From assembly GCA_963793105.1 (NCBI GenBank), contig CAWBZB010000004.1, positions 558,001 to 622,000 on the forward strand: a stretch of 64,000 bases of DNA, read 5' to 3'. The stretch is from UBA10649 sp963793105. GTDB lineage: Bacteria > Actinomycetota > Actinomycetes > S36-B12. The translations under genes were made by a program, and so were the position numbers. The notes beneath the pieces are model-generated. The model was not told where the DNA came from. It saw only the letters and a list, made by a program, of their open reading frames with translations, and did no database searches. Positions 36,053 through 43,737 of the stretch are shown piece by piece. Numbering within the stretch: position 1 is the first letter of the stretch; each line of letters starts with the position of its first letter.

Positions 36053-37516
36053 ATGACCCTGACGCCAGGAATGCACGTCGACGGGGTCACCCGACCCGGG
36101 AGCGGCGAGGTCGGGCTGCTCGTGAGTCCGGCCACCGACGAGCCCTTCGCCGACATCGCGCAGTCCTCCACTGAGGACGTGCAGGCCGCCACGTCATCGG
36201 CGGCCGCGGCCAGCGGCGAATGGGCGGCCCTGACGGCGGGCGAGCGAGCCCGGATGCTGCTGCGGCTCGCGGACCTCGTCGAGACGGATGCCGAATCGCT
36301 CACCCGGCTCGAGGTAGAGGACTCCGGCAAGCCCTGGTCGGTCTTCGCCGAGGGGGAGCTGCCCTTCGCCGCCGACAACCTCCGCTTCTTCGCCGGCGCG
36401 GGGCGATCACTGGAGGGGACGGGCGCAGGCGTCCTCAGCCGCGGGTACACCTCGATGCTGGTGCGTCGCCCACTCGGCGTCGTCGGCAGCATCGCGCCAT
36501 GGAACTTCCCGTTCATCATGGCGGTGTGGAAGCTCGGTCCGGCCCTGGCGGCCGGCAACACCGTCGTCCTCAAGCCCGCTCCGGCCACCCCTCGGAGCAC
36601 CCTGAGGCTGGCAGAGCTGGCCGCGGAGGCGGGCATCCCGCCGGGGGTCGTCAATGTCATCACCGGCGGGTCCGAGATCGGCGCGGCGCTCGTCCGCGAC
36701 CCGCGCGTGCAGATGGTGTCCGTCACGGGCTCCACCCGGACCGGACAGGCGGTCATGGCCGCCGCCGCCGAGACCACCAAGCGCGTCCACCTGGAGTTGG
36801 GCGGCAAGGCACCCGCGATCGTCTTCGCCGACGCCGACGTCGAGCAGTTGGCGAGGGCCGTCACGCTGGGAGCCACCTACAACACGGGGCAGGACTGCAC
36901 CGCCGCCACCCGCGTGTACGTCCACCGATCGCGGCAGGCGGATGTCGTCGACGCGCTCGCCTCGACCATGGGATCCGTCACCTACGGCGACCCGATGACG
37001 TCCGGCACCGACATCGGGCCGCTGATCTCCCGGGACCATCAGGACCGGGTCCACGGCTTCGTCCGACGGGCCGTCGAAGCCGGGGCCCGCACGCTCGCCG
37101 GCGGCACCGTCCCTGCCCGCGTGGGCGCGTACTACCCGCCCACGGTGGTGGTGGACGCGCAACAGGACAGCGAGATCGTCCAGGGCGAGGTGTTCGGCCC
37201 TGTTCTCGTCGTCGTCCCGTTCGCCGACGAGGACGAGGCCGTCGCGCTGGCGAACGACAGCCGGTACGGACTGGCCAGCTCGATCTGGACCACGGATGTC
37301 GCGCGCGCACTCCGGGTGAGCCACCGGATCGAGGCTGGCGTCACCTGGATCAACGACCACCTGCCGATCGCCAGCGAGGCCCCGCACGGCGGGGTGAAGG
37401 GCAGCGGATTCGGCAAGGACATGAGCCACGAGGCGGTGCTCGAGTACACGGTCACCCGACACGTGATGATCAAGCACGCCCAGCCCCAGGTGCACGACTC
37501 GTTCCGGCCGGCCTGA
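36053..37516 (+). CDS. Aldehyde dehydrogenase, probable aminobutyraldehyde dehydrogenase
   Basis: A 487-aa NAD(P)-dependent aldehyde dehydrogenase. General-base Glu is in LELGGKAP (about residue 246), catalytic Cys in NTGQDCTAATR (about 281), substrate/NAD contact in PWNFPFIMAVWKLGPALAAGNT, and the terminal block EVFGPVLVVVPF. It begins 9 nt after the oxidase and would convert the aminoaldehyde product to GABA or an analogue, closing a polyamine-to-GABA route. Highly similar enzymes act on betaine aldehyde; the polyamine operon makes the aminobutyraldehyde role more likely. Confidence 0.9.
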   Translation: MTLTPGMHVDGVTRPGSGEVGLLVSPATDEPFADIAQSSTEDVQAATSSAAAASGEWAALTAGERARMLLRLADLVETDAESLTRLEVEDSGKPWSVFAEGELPFAADNLRFFAGAGRSLEGTGAGVLSRGYTSMLVRRPLGVVGSIAPWNFPFIMAVWKLGPALAAGNTVVLKPAPATPRSTLRLAELAAEAGIPPGVVNVITGGSEIGAALVRDPRVQMVSVTGSTRTGQAVMAAAAETTKRVHLELGGKAPAIVFADADVEQLARAVTLGATYNTGQDCTAATRVYVHRSRQADVVDALASTMGSVTYGDPMTSGTDIGPLISRDHQDRVHGFVRRAVEAGARTLAGGTVPARVGAYYPPTVVVDAQQDSEIVQGEVFGPVLVVVPFADEDEAVALANDSRYGLASSIWTTDVARALRVSHRIEAGVTWINDHLPIASEAPHGGVKGSGFGKDMSHEAVLEYTVTRHVMIKHAQPQVHDSFRPA

Positions 37517-37519
37517 TCC

Positions 37520-38246
37520 TCAGTGCGGCAGCAGCACCTCGGCGCCGTCGATGACGACGCGGGCCTCCACCGAAGCGACGCGGTCGACTCCGTCCGGCAG
37601 GTGCAGGACGATGCCGCTCACGTAGGCGACGTCCACCGGCTCGCGGCCGCGGGCGAGGTCGATGTACCGGTGCAGGTCTGACACGGTCACCTGCCGCGCG
37701 AGCTCGGTGAGCCCGGCCAGGGGAGGAACCGGCGCGGAGCCCAGGGCCTGCGCAAGGCGGCCGCGGAGCATCGACTGCTCCAGGTCGTCCGGGTCGACGC
37801 CCGGATCTGACCGACCCCGAATCCCACTCTGCTCGCAGAGCCGCCAGCGCGCCGCAGGCGGCCGACTCGCGGTACATGCCGCGTCTCTGCACGCGTCCGA
37901 GGACGCCGTCGTCGTCGATGCCGATGTGCGGGAGGACGAGGACGACGAGGCGATGCCGTCCGTCCTCGCCCGGAACGTGCCCGAGGGCCGCCTGCAGTCC
38001 CGTCCGCCCGGCGAACACCAGTCCGCCGATGGCGCCCGCCCGGAACGGCCTCCCCCACATCTGCGTCACCGCGTCGTCCACGTCAGCCATCAGTTCGTCA
38101 CGGCAGGTCGCCACGATGGGCAGGCAGTTGAGCGGTCGAAATCCCACCCGGGCCAGCGACCACAGGGTCCACGTCAGGAAGTCGTCCAGTTCGATGCTCT
38201 CGCCGAATTGCGCGTCCGCGGCACCCACGGACAGGTCGCTGCTCAT
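37520..38246 (-). pseudogene. LCIB-like carbonic anhydrase family protein, frameshifted
   Basis: Reading from the ATG at 38246, the sequence resembles the LCIB/LCIC family (beta-carbonic-anhydrase-like fold). The expected zinc ligands and partner residues are present: Cys48 and Asp50 in ATCRDEL, His107 in LPHIGIDDDG and Cys131 in SAACGAL, with GAIGGLVFAGRTG between. After AALAAL the frame shifts by one base near 37830, then continues EQSGIRGRSDPGVDPDDLEQS to VLLPH and a stop at 37520. Rejoined length about 241 aa. The family call is from motif pattern, not a search. Start overlaps the zinc-ribbon gene stop (TGATG). Confidence 0.55.
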
Positions 38247-38740
38247 CAGTAGACGACGCCGAACACCGTCGTGCCGCACGCCTGGCACAGTTCCTCGCCC
38301 AGGGCATGCTCAGGCGCCACCAGCGCGCCGCAGTAGCGGCAGATGACGAGCGAGGACGCCTTGGCCGAGGCGGCGGCGTCCACCGCCTCCTGAAGGTGAT
38401 CGAGGAGGGCGTCCGTCTCCTCCGATCGGGCATCCGGGGTGGGCGTGACCAGCAGGCGGATCGGTTCGGCCAGCGACCACACCAGCGGCCAGGGTCCCCT
38501 CCACTCCCCCGACGCGACCCCGACGCGGATCTCCGGCGCCGCGTCATCGCCGACCAGGATGGCCACCGAGGGTCCGGCCCGGCCCACGAACAGCGTGCCG
38601 GGCAGCGAGATCTCGTGCTCGGGAGAACGCTCGACGACGTGCCACGGCCCCCCGATGTGCTCGAGCAGCTCCCGGGGCCCGACGCGCAGCCGCTGGGCGA
38701 GCTGCGTGGTGTCGGAGTCGTCGATCCACATGGCCGCCAT
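38246..38740 (-). CDS. Zinc-ribbon protein of unknown function
   Basis: A 164-aa protein (ATG at 38740; a second ATG at 38731 is equally possible). It has a mixed alpha/beta body without a recognised domain and a C-terminal zinc ribbon, ICRYCGALVAPEH then ELCQACGTTVFG, i.e. two CxxC knuckles 13 residues apart. The open frame extends upstream without a supported start. Its stop overlaps the LCIB-like gene start by one base, so the two products are probably made together and may interact. Confidence 0.65.
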   Translation of the reverse strand: MAAMWIDDSDTTQLAQRLRVGPRELLEHIGGPWHVVERSPEHEISLPGTLFVGRAGPSVAILVGDDAAPEIRVGVASGEWRGPWPLVWSLAEPIRLLVTPTPDARSEETDALLDHLQEAVDAAASAKASSLVICRYCGALVAPEHALGEELCQACGTTVFGVVY

Positions 38741-38763
38741 GCTGCCACCACGCGGGGGGCCGG

Positions 38764-39144
38764 TCAGCCGGATGCCCCCTCGTGCTCGGTCACCCAGGCC
38801 TCCGCCTGCTCCCGCTCGGCCGTGGCGAAGGTCTTGATTCGCGAGGGCACGAACCACGCGAAGGCGTTGACGGTGTGCCGCACCCACTCGGTGTCCGTGA
38901 CGACGGCGATCCGCTCACACCGGGAGAAGTCCTTGGTGCCGACCACTGCGTCCTGCCACATCGCGGCACCCGAGTACCCCGTGAACTCACTCCCGAGGAC
39001 GTACAGCAGCCGGATCCGCTCGTGCCTGCTCAACGCCGCGTCGATGGCGGGGTCCAGCACGGTGGAGTAGTCAGCTGCCTCCACCTGCCCCACTCCCTCG
39101 AAACCCACGACGTCGTCGGGCAGTCCGGTCAGTAGTCGAATCAT
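38764..39144 (-). CDS. SpoIIAA-like STAS protein
   Basis: A 126-aa protein of the SpoIIAA-like (STAS-fold) family. VGFEGVGQVEAADYSTVLDPAIDAAL and IRLLYVLGSEFTGYSG match the beta-alpha start of the family, and RIAVVTDTEWVRHTVNAFAWF with TFATAEREQAEAWV the end. There is no serine in the anti-sigma-factor-antagonist position that I can identify, and no partner kinase gene is near, so the role is unknown. No good ribosome site is needed to decide the start: ATG at 39144 follows GGAGGGG. Confidence 0.78.
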   Translation of the reverse strand: MIRLLTGLPDDVVGFEGVGQVEAADYSTVLDPAIDAALSRHERIRLLYVLGSEFTGYSGAAMWQDAVVGTKDFSRCERIAVVTDTEWVRHTVNAFAWFVPSRIKTFATAEREQAEAWVTEHEGASG

Positions 39145-39165
39145 CTGAACCCCTCCTGCTCTCGT

Positions 39166-39405
39166 TCACGATGCCCGGGGAGGGCGATGGGCACTCCGCC
39201 CCAGGCTCCTACGTTCCTGCTCGCTGCGGCCTCCCCACACCTGATCGGTCGCCAATGACCACTTCACGCATGGATCGCGCACCTCGCAGCGCGCGCAGAC
39301 GGCCTTCGCCCTCTCGACCTCGAGGACCACCGGCATGTCCATCCCGGACGGGAGGAACATCTCCGGGTCCTCGTCCCGGCCCGCTGCCCGATGCCGCCAG
39401 TCCAT
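39166..39405 (-). CDS. WhiB-family protein lacking the first cluster cysteine
   Basis: A 79-aa WhiB-like protein. WhiB proteins hold an Fe-S cluster with four cysteines and bind sigma factor or DNA. Here DWRHRAAGRDEDPEMF carries Gly (GGC codon) where family members have Cys (usually AACRDEDPELFFP). The other three are present: VCARCEVRDPC (CxxCx5C). The tryptophan-glycine turn VWGGRSEQERRSLGR is intact. GGTGGTGGGG lies upstream of the ATG. A three-cysteine WhiB would hold a labile or no cluster; a sequence error of one base is an alternative. Confidence 0.82.
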   Translation of the reverse strand: MDWRHRAAGRDEDPEMFLPSGMDMPVVLEVERAKAVCARCEVRDPCVKWSLATDQVWGGRSEQERRSLGRSAHRPPRAS

Positions 39406-39506
39406 GCCCCCACCACCGCGATCGTGTCGATCGCCGACGGTACGAGCGTGCCGTTTCGGGACGGAGTGCTGGAGGTTTCACCTGTGCGGCATGAGCCCGC
39501 GGGCCG

Positions 39507-39710
39507 CTACCCGCTCGCGTCCTGCCTGGCCGGGACCACCGTCGTGCCCGGGCCGGGGAACACGAGGGACTCGTGCCCGTCGTCGGACCACCGCACCAGG
39601 AATGGCGCCGTCCCGTTCTCCCCATGCACCTCGATGATCTCGCCCTCACGCACGGGATCGGACACGTGTGCGCCGTGCACGACCAGTCGATCTCCCACGT
39701 TGGCTTGCAT
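39507..39710 (-). CDS. DUF1918 domain-containing protein
   Basis: A 67-aa protein of the DUF1918 family, small SH3-like beta-barrel proteins restricted mostly to actinobacteria. It begins MQANVGDRLVVHGAHVSDP and continues REGEIIEVHGENG, PFLVRWSDDGHESLVFPGP, all family-typical. GAGGAGG lies 6 nt before the ATG. No function is known. Repeats in its upstream region are described at 39719-39792. Confidence 0.88.
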   Translation of the reverse strand: MQANVGDRLVVHGAHVSDPVREGEIIEVHGENGTAPFLVRWSDDGHESLVFPGPGTTVVPARQDASG

Positions 39711-39718
39711 ACCAACCT

Positions 39719-39792
39719 CCTCAACTCAAGGCGTCGACACCTGCCGAATTCAGGCTACTGCCGCCACCCGTCGGATCCCTGCCGAGTTGAGG
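39719..39792 (-). promoter_or_regulatory. Repeat-containing upstream region of the DUF1918 gene
   Basis: CCTCAACTC (39719-39727) and GAGTTGAGG (39784-39792) form a 9-bp inverted repeat 56 nt apart. On the minus strand CTCAACTCGGCAGG and CTGAATTCGGCAGG form a 12-of-14 direct repeat about 40 nt apart. Such paired boxes before a small gene suggest binding of a regulator; no known consensus was recognised. Confidence 0.35.
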
Positions 39793-39858
39793 ACCAACGA
39801 CTCTGGATGCCAGGCGAGCGAAGCAGGGCGCGGAGCGGACGCCCCTGGTCACAGGTGG

Positions 39859-40836
39859 TCACCAGGCGTACGCCTCCGGGGCCGGACCGCCGGGTCCGGG
39901 GAAGATCTGGTCAAGGCGGCCCAGCGCCTCCTCGTCCAGTGTGATGTGGACGGCCCGCAACGCGCCATCGAGCTGCTCCACGGTGCGAGGGCCGACGATC
40001 GGCGCAGTGACAGCGGGCTGGTGCAGCAGCCACGCCAGCGCCACGTCGGCGGGGCCTTCGCCGCGCTCGTCGCAGAAGGCCTCCCACGCCTGGATCGCAT
40101 CTCGGTGCTGGTCGAGGGTGTCCGATGCTCGGGCGAAGGTGCTGCGATGGTCCTCTCCGGCCGCCTGCTTGCGCAGGATGCCGCCCAGCAGCCCGCCGTG
40201 CAGCGGCGACCAGGGGATGATCCCGATCCCGTAGGCCTGGGCGGCGGGCAGCACCTCGAGCTCCACTGTGCGTTCGAGGAGGTTGTAGATCGACTGCTCA
40301 CTGACCAGTCCGAGGGCTCCGCGTCGGGCGGCCGCCTCCTGGCCCTGGGCCAGTTGCCAGCCGGCGAAGTTCGACGAACCGACGTACAGGATCTTGCCCT
40401 GCTGCCGGAGTACGTCCATGGCCTCCCAGATCTCGTCCCACGGCGTCGCACGATCCACGTGGTGCATCTGGTACAGGTCGATGTAGTCGGTCTGGAGGCG
40501 GCGCAGGGAGGCGTCGCAGGCTCGACGGATGTTCAGCGCCGACAGCTTCGCGTCGTTCGGCCAGTCCCCCATGTCGCCGTACACCTTCGTTGCCACGACC
40601 GTGCGGTCGCGCCGTCCGCCGCCGTGGGCGAACCATTCGCCGATGATCCGCTCCGTGAGGCCCTTCTCCTCCCGGCCGTACACGTTCGCCGTGTCGAAGA
40701 AGTTGATCCCTGCCTCATGGGCGCGATCCATGACGGCGAACGAGTCCGGCCTGTCGGTCACCGGCCCGAAGTTCATCGTGCCCAGGCACAGCGGACTCAC
40801 TCGGAGCCCGCTCCGACCAAGATGCACGTAGTCCAT
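39859..40836 (-). CDS. Aldo/keto reductase
   Basis: A 325-aa NADP-dependent aldo/keto reductase of the large YajO/AKR-type group. The start YVHLGRSGLRVSPLCLGTMNFG, FFDTANVYG with catalytic Asp and Tyr, Lys in VVATKVYG, DLYQMHHVD with the active-site His and the C-terminal VTAPIVGPRTVEQLDGAL cofactor block are all intact. GGGAGG precedes the ATG at 40836; the longer open frame upstream is antisense-like sequence. The gene stands alone between DUF1918 and carbonic anhydrase genes; substrate unknown. Confidence 0.9.
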   Translation of the reverse strand: MDYVHLGRSGLRVSPLCLGTMNFGPVTDRPDSFAVMDRAHEAGINFFDTANVYGREEKGLTERIIGEWFAHGGGRRDRTVVATKVYGDMGDWPNDAKLSALNIRRACDASLRRLQTDYIDLYQMHHVDRATPWDEIWEAMDVLRQQGKILYVGSSNFAGWQLAQGQEAAARRGALGLVSEQSIYNLLERTVELEVLPAAQAYGIGIIPWSPLHGGLLGGILRKQAAGEDHRSTFARASDTLDQHRDAIQAWEAFCDERGEGPADVALAWLLHQPAVTAPIVGPRTVEQLDGALRAVHITLDEEALGRLDQIFPGPGGPAPEAYAW

Positions 40837-40880
40837 GACCGCCTCCCGCGCCGCTGCTCTCGTGTGGGGCTGGACGTCCG

Positions 40881-41576
40881 CTAGAAGAAGGTCACCCGCC
40901 GAGACGACAGGCCGTAGACGGCCTTCACGATCCCCACCGTGGCCGCGAGCGTCGACGCCGCCACCACCGAGCTGAGGTCCTGAATCTGCTGCGCAGACTG
41001 TGCGGCGTTCGCGGCCACCGCCTCGTCGAGGGTGTGATCCGACGGGAGGGGAACGATCGCCGGCGTGATCCGCCTGACGATGGAGTCGACGTAGCCGCCG
41101 GGCAGCTCGCCGCTGTCGATCGACCCCTGCGTCGCCTTGACGGCCCCGCAGTTGGTGTGGCCAAGGGCGACGATCAGGGCGATGCCCGTGTGCTCGACCG
41201 CGTACTCCAGGCTGCCCAGGGTCACGTCGTCGATGACGTTCCCGGCGTTGCGGATCACGAAGAGGTTCTTGGGAGCGACGTCGAACATGTCCTCGGGAAC
41301 CACGCGGGAGTCCGAGCACGAGACGATGGCCGCGAAGGGCCACTGGCCGGCCTCGGGGCTCTGCCCGGGCGGGGCGTACGTCCTCCTCTCGGTGTCGCCG
41401 CTCGCCCAGCGGGCGTTGCCCTCGCGCAGGTAGCCCAGCGCGTCAGCCGGGGTGACGATCTTCCCGTCGGGGCGCGGTGCTGCCCAGGCCTCCGGGACGG
41501 CGAAGGCGCCGGCCCCCAGGGCGAGGGCAGAAGCGGCTGCCGATCCTTTGAGGAAGGAACGTCGGTTCATGTTCAT
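40881..41576 (-). CDS. Tat-exported beta-carbonic anhydrase
   Basis: A 231-aa beta-class carbonic anhydrase (hydrates CO2 to bicarbonate). The N-terminus MNMNRRSFLKGSAAASALAL has a twin-arginine signal and cleavage would follow AWA-AP near residue 33, so the enzyme works outside the membrane. Zinc ligands are Cys87 (SCSDSR, with Asp89 and Arg91), His140 and Cys143 (GHTNCGAV). GGAGG lies 4 nt before the ATG. Exported beta enzymes of this kind are less common than the cytoplasmic ones. An LCIB-like relative lies 2.6 kb away. Confidence 0.9.
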   Translation of the reverse strand: MNMNRRSFLKGSAAASALALGAGAFAVPEAWAAPRPDGKIVTPADALGYLREGNARWASGDTERRTYAPPGQSPEAGQWPFAAIVSCSDSRVVPEDMFDVAPKNLFVIRNAGNVIDDVTLGSLEYAVEHTGIALIVALGHTNCGAVKATQGSIDSGELPGGYVDSIVRRITPAIVPLPSDHTLDEAVAANAAQSAQQIQDLSSVVAASTLAATVGIVKAVYGLSSRRVTFF

Positions 41577-41900
41577 GTGGCCTCCGGGGTCCCCGACAGC
41601 ATCCCTTACCCGGCGCTGGCACGTACTGGGACACGACCATCGCGTGTCGCAGTTGTGTCACGGCCGCGCGCGCACCTCGGCGGCACTTGTGTTCTGAACG
41701 TCACTAGGGAACACTCATCCTCAGGAAAACAGAAGTTCACACCTCAGTCCTAGGAAGCCCGCTCTCCTTCGGCTCCGGCCGAATGACGGCGGGTTCCGTG
41801 CATAGAGGGCAGAGTTCCGATACGGGACGGGTGCGGGATGCTGCAGACCTCGTGATGGGCAAACGGCTCGTCACGATCTTTTTGAAGGAGAAAGTTCAAC
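41577..41900 (+). other. Intergenic region with csp leader
   Basis: 324 nt between the divergent carbonic anhydrase and cold-shock genes. It is less GC-rich than its flanks and holds no open frame I trust. A hairpin TTCGGC-TCCG-GCCGAA lies at 41768-41783, and TCGTGA / TCACGA arms near 41850-41875 can form another. The long 5' region before the cold-shock gene is usual for csp mRNAs, whose leaders fold in response to temperature, but I see no recognised cold-box. Confidence 0.4.
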
Positions 41901-42104
41901 ATGGCTCAAGGCACCGTCAAGTGGTTCAATGCGGAAAAGGGTTTCGGCTTCATCGAGCAGGCCGATGGCGGCCCTGACGTGTTCGTCCACTACTCGGCCA
42001 TCGACTCGAGCGGCTACCGTTCGCTGGACGAGAACCAGGCAGTTGAGTTCGAGATCACTCAGGGCCCGAAGGGTCCGCAGGCCGACAAGGTCCGCGTGGT
42101 CTGA
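41901..42104 (+). CDS. cspA: Cold-shock protein
   Basis: A 67-aa CspA-type single-stranded nucleic-acid-binding protein. It has the RNP1 motif KGFGFIEQ (residues 16-23) and RNP2 VFVHYSAI (about 31-38) in a standard five-stranded OB fold. AAGGAG lies 10 nt before the ATG. It acts as an RNA chaperone, often essential or cold-induced. A strong terminator hairpin follows. Confidence 0.95.
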   Translation: MAQGTVKWFNAEKGFGFIEQADGGPDVFVHYSAIDSSGYRSLDENQAVEFEITQGPKGPQADKVRVV

Positions 42105-42119
42105 CCTGACTTCAGCACG

Positions 42120-42153
42120 ACGAGGGGCCCGGCCATTCGGCCGGGCCCCTCGT
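42120..42153 (+). terminator. Terminator hairpin after the cold-shock gene
   Basis: A perfect 15-bp stem (ACGAGGGGCCCGGCC at 42120-42134 with GGCCGGGCCCCTCGT at 42139-42153) closed by an ATTC loop, 16 nt after the csp stop. There is no T-run, typical of actinobacterial terminators. Confidence 0.75.
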
Positions 42154-42177
42154 GCTGTGTCGGGGTGGCACTCGGAT

Positions 42178-42198
42178 CTATACCCCCTAGGGTATAGT
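42178..42198 (+). promoter_or_regulatory. CsoR-type operator overlapping a -10 box
   Basis: CTATACCC (42178-42185) and GGGTATAG (42190-42197) form a perfect inverted repeat around CCTA. This TATACCC-N4-GGGTATA arrangement matches operators of the CsoR/CstR family of copper or sulfur-sensing repressors. The right half includes TATAGT (42193-42198), a good -10 box, so binding would block transcription of the cysteine-rich gene 50 nt downstream. The regulator itself is not in this window. Confidence 0.65.
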
Positions 42199-42246
42199 TG
42201 CGCGACCGCCGCCGCCGGGCAGCGACCGAGACGATGGAGAGCGACG

Positions 42247-42417
42247 ATGTGCCGTCAGACGACGTGCCGGGCCTGCAAGAAGGCGACCTGGGCCGGCTGC
42301 GGCCAGCACCGCAACGAGGTGCTCCGCGGGGTCCCGAAGAACGACCGATGCAGCTGCTCCGCTGCCGAGAAGGCGGCCGCCAAGGGCTCCTTCTTCTCCC
42401 GGATGTTCGGCGGCTGA
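42247..42417 (+). CDS. Small cysteine-rich protein under a CsoR-type operator
   Basis: A 56-aa protein with six cysteines at positions 2, 7, 10, 18, 35 and 37 (CRxxxCxxC, AGCGQH, RCSCS). Proteins beginning MCRxTTCxxCxKxTWAGCGxH are widespread small conserved proteins in actinobacteria, but no function is settled. The cysteine count with a CsoR-type operator in front suggests metal (copper) or sulfur binding; this is inference. GGAGAG lies 6 nt before the ATG. A 46-aa membrane protein follows after 3 nt. Confidence 0.75.
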   Translation: MCRQTTCRACKKATWAGCGQHRNEVLRGVPKNDRCSCSAAEKAAAKGSFFSRMFGG

Positions 42418-42420
42418 GCC

Positions 42421-42561
42421 GTGTCCGACGGGACGCGCGACCCGGCCGCTGACGAGCAGCAGCGCCACGACCGTCGCTACAAGGTCTTCGCGGTCGTCTT
42501 CGCCGTCGTCGTCCTGCTGTTCGCCGCGGTGTCGATCACCGTGGTGGTCGTCGCCCAGTGA
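42421..42561 (+). CDS. 46-aa single-pass membrane protein
   Basis: A tiny gene that starts at GTG 3 nt after the cysteine-rich gene stop. The product has a charged N-terminal 20 residues (SDGTRDPAADEQQRHDRRYK) and one transmembrane helix (VFAVVFAVVVLLFAAVSITV). I do not recognise the family. The tight spacing, in-frame length and sharp two-part architecture argue that it is expressed with the cysteine-rich protein, perhaps as its membrane partner. Confidence 0.55.
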   Translation: MSDGTRDPAADEQQRHDRRYKVFAVVFAVVVLLFAAVSITVVVVAQ

Positions 42562-42576
42562 CGCTGCGCGCGCGAC

Positions 42577-43737
42577 TCACGCTGCTGGGAAGGCGATCGT
42601 CGCGCGCACCATCTGATGGTCGGACGCCTGGAAGTCACGGTTGAAGGTGCCATCCGGGTTCAGCCGGATGACCACTTCGTAGTCGAGCACCTCGAGACCC
42701 TCGCCCTTCGCCATGACGTAGTCGATGCGCGTGGCATCGAGCACGGGGTTCTTCTTGCTGGTCTTGAACTGGTAGGGCTTCGTCGGGAATCCCTGCTCCG
42801 ACAGCGGGAGCAGCGGGTTGTAGTTGATGGTGGAGTACTGCACATTGCGCTTCAGCGGCGCGATCGCGGCGTCCAGCCACCCCTCGTTCACGAGCACCTG
42901 CTGGACGCCCTGCGGCTGTCGCTTGCGGTAGGAGTTGAGGTCTCCCATGAGGACGACCGGCGCACCCGAGAGTCCGTGCGCGTCGTTCCACGACGCGGCC
43001 CAGTCGTCAAGGGCCGCGCCGAAGGCGACCCGGCCCGCCTCGTTGGCCGCGTCCTTGACGTTGGACAGGTGGGCGGACACCGCGAGGAACGGACCTGCGC
43101 CGTTCAGTCCCTCGAGGTACGCCCACGTGACCTTCCGAGGAGCCGCGTCCCTGGGCAGTCCCGCCACGATCCCGGACAGCGGGAGCGTGCCGGCCGAAGC
43201 GGAGCCATTCGGCGTCGTCGCCTGTCGCACGGCGCTGGCCCGGAAGAGGATCCCGGTCGTGTGCGTACACGCCTTCACGCCCACGGCCGTCCAGCGGCAC
43301 TGGTCGGAGTCCTTCGTGTAGGTCGCCGCAGCAAAGCCGTACGGCTGGGTCACCCTCTGCACGTCGAGGTACTGCGTCTTGGTCGCTGAGGTGGCGTTGT
43401 GGGTGACCTCCTGCAGCCCCACGACATCGACCCCGGACTCGCCGATGACCCGCGCGACGCGGTCCCGTCGCACATCCCACGTCGGGGCCGGCGCAGGACA
43501 GTTCACCTTGCACACATTGAACGAGGCGAAGGTCAGGACCGGTCCGGGCGCCGACGTGCCCGCCAGCGGCTGGAGGGACACCGACACAGGGCCCTCCCCC
43601 GCGGTCGCCCCGTCGGACCAGCCGACGGGACCGAGGTCCTGACTGAGGACGGGTCGGTCAACCGGCGCGCCGGCCAGCGTCACGGCCACCAGGGACGCGA
43701 CGCCCACGCCTATCGCCGCAGGGACAGCCCAGCGCAT
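42577..43737 (-). CDS. Exported endonuclease/exonuclease/phosphatase family protein
   Basis: A 386-aa exported protein. An N-terminal hydrophobic segment (AVPAAIGVGVASLVAVTLAG) serves as signal or anchor. The EEP (DNase I-like) domain follows: TFASFNVCKVNC, GVDVVGLQEVTH (metal-binding Glu), FLAVSAHLSN, VVLMGDLNSYRKRQ (Asp/Asn pair) and SDHQMVRATIAF (catalytic Asp-His). The ATG at 43737 has GGGAGG upstream. It may be a nuclease or a phosphodiesterase/lipid phosphatase acting outside the cell. Its leader contains a strong hairpin (43790-43809). Confidence 0.85.
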   Translation of the reverse strand: MRWAVPAAIGVGVASLVAVTLAGAPVDRPVLSQDLGPVGWSDGATAGEGPVSVSLQPLAGTSAPGPVLTFASFNVCKVNCPAPAPTWDVRRDRVARVIGESGVDVVGLQEVTHNATSATKTQYLDVQRVTQPYGFAAATYTKDSDQCRWTAVGVKACTHTTGILFRASAVRQATTPNGSASAGTLPLSGIVAGLPRDAAPRKVTWAYLEGLNGAGPFLAVSAHLSNVKDAANEAGRVAFGAALDDWAASWNDAHGLSGAPVVLMGDLNSYRKRQPQGVQQVLVNEGWLDAAIAPLKRNVQYSTINYNPLLPLSEQGFPTKPYQFKTSKKNPVLDATRIDYVMAKGEGLEVLDYEVVIRLNPDGTFNRDFQASDHQMVRATIAFPAA

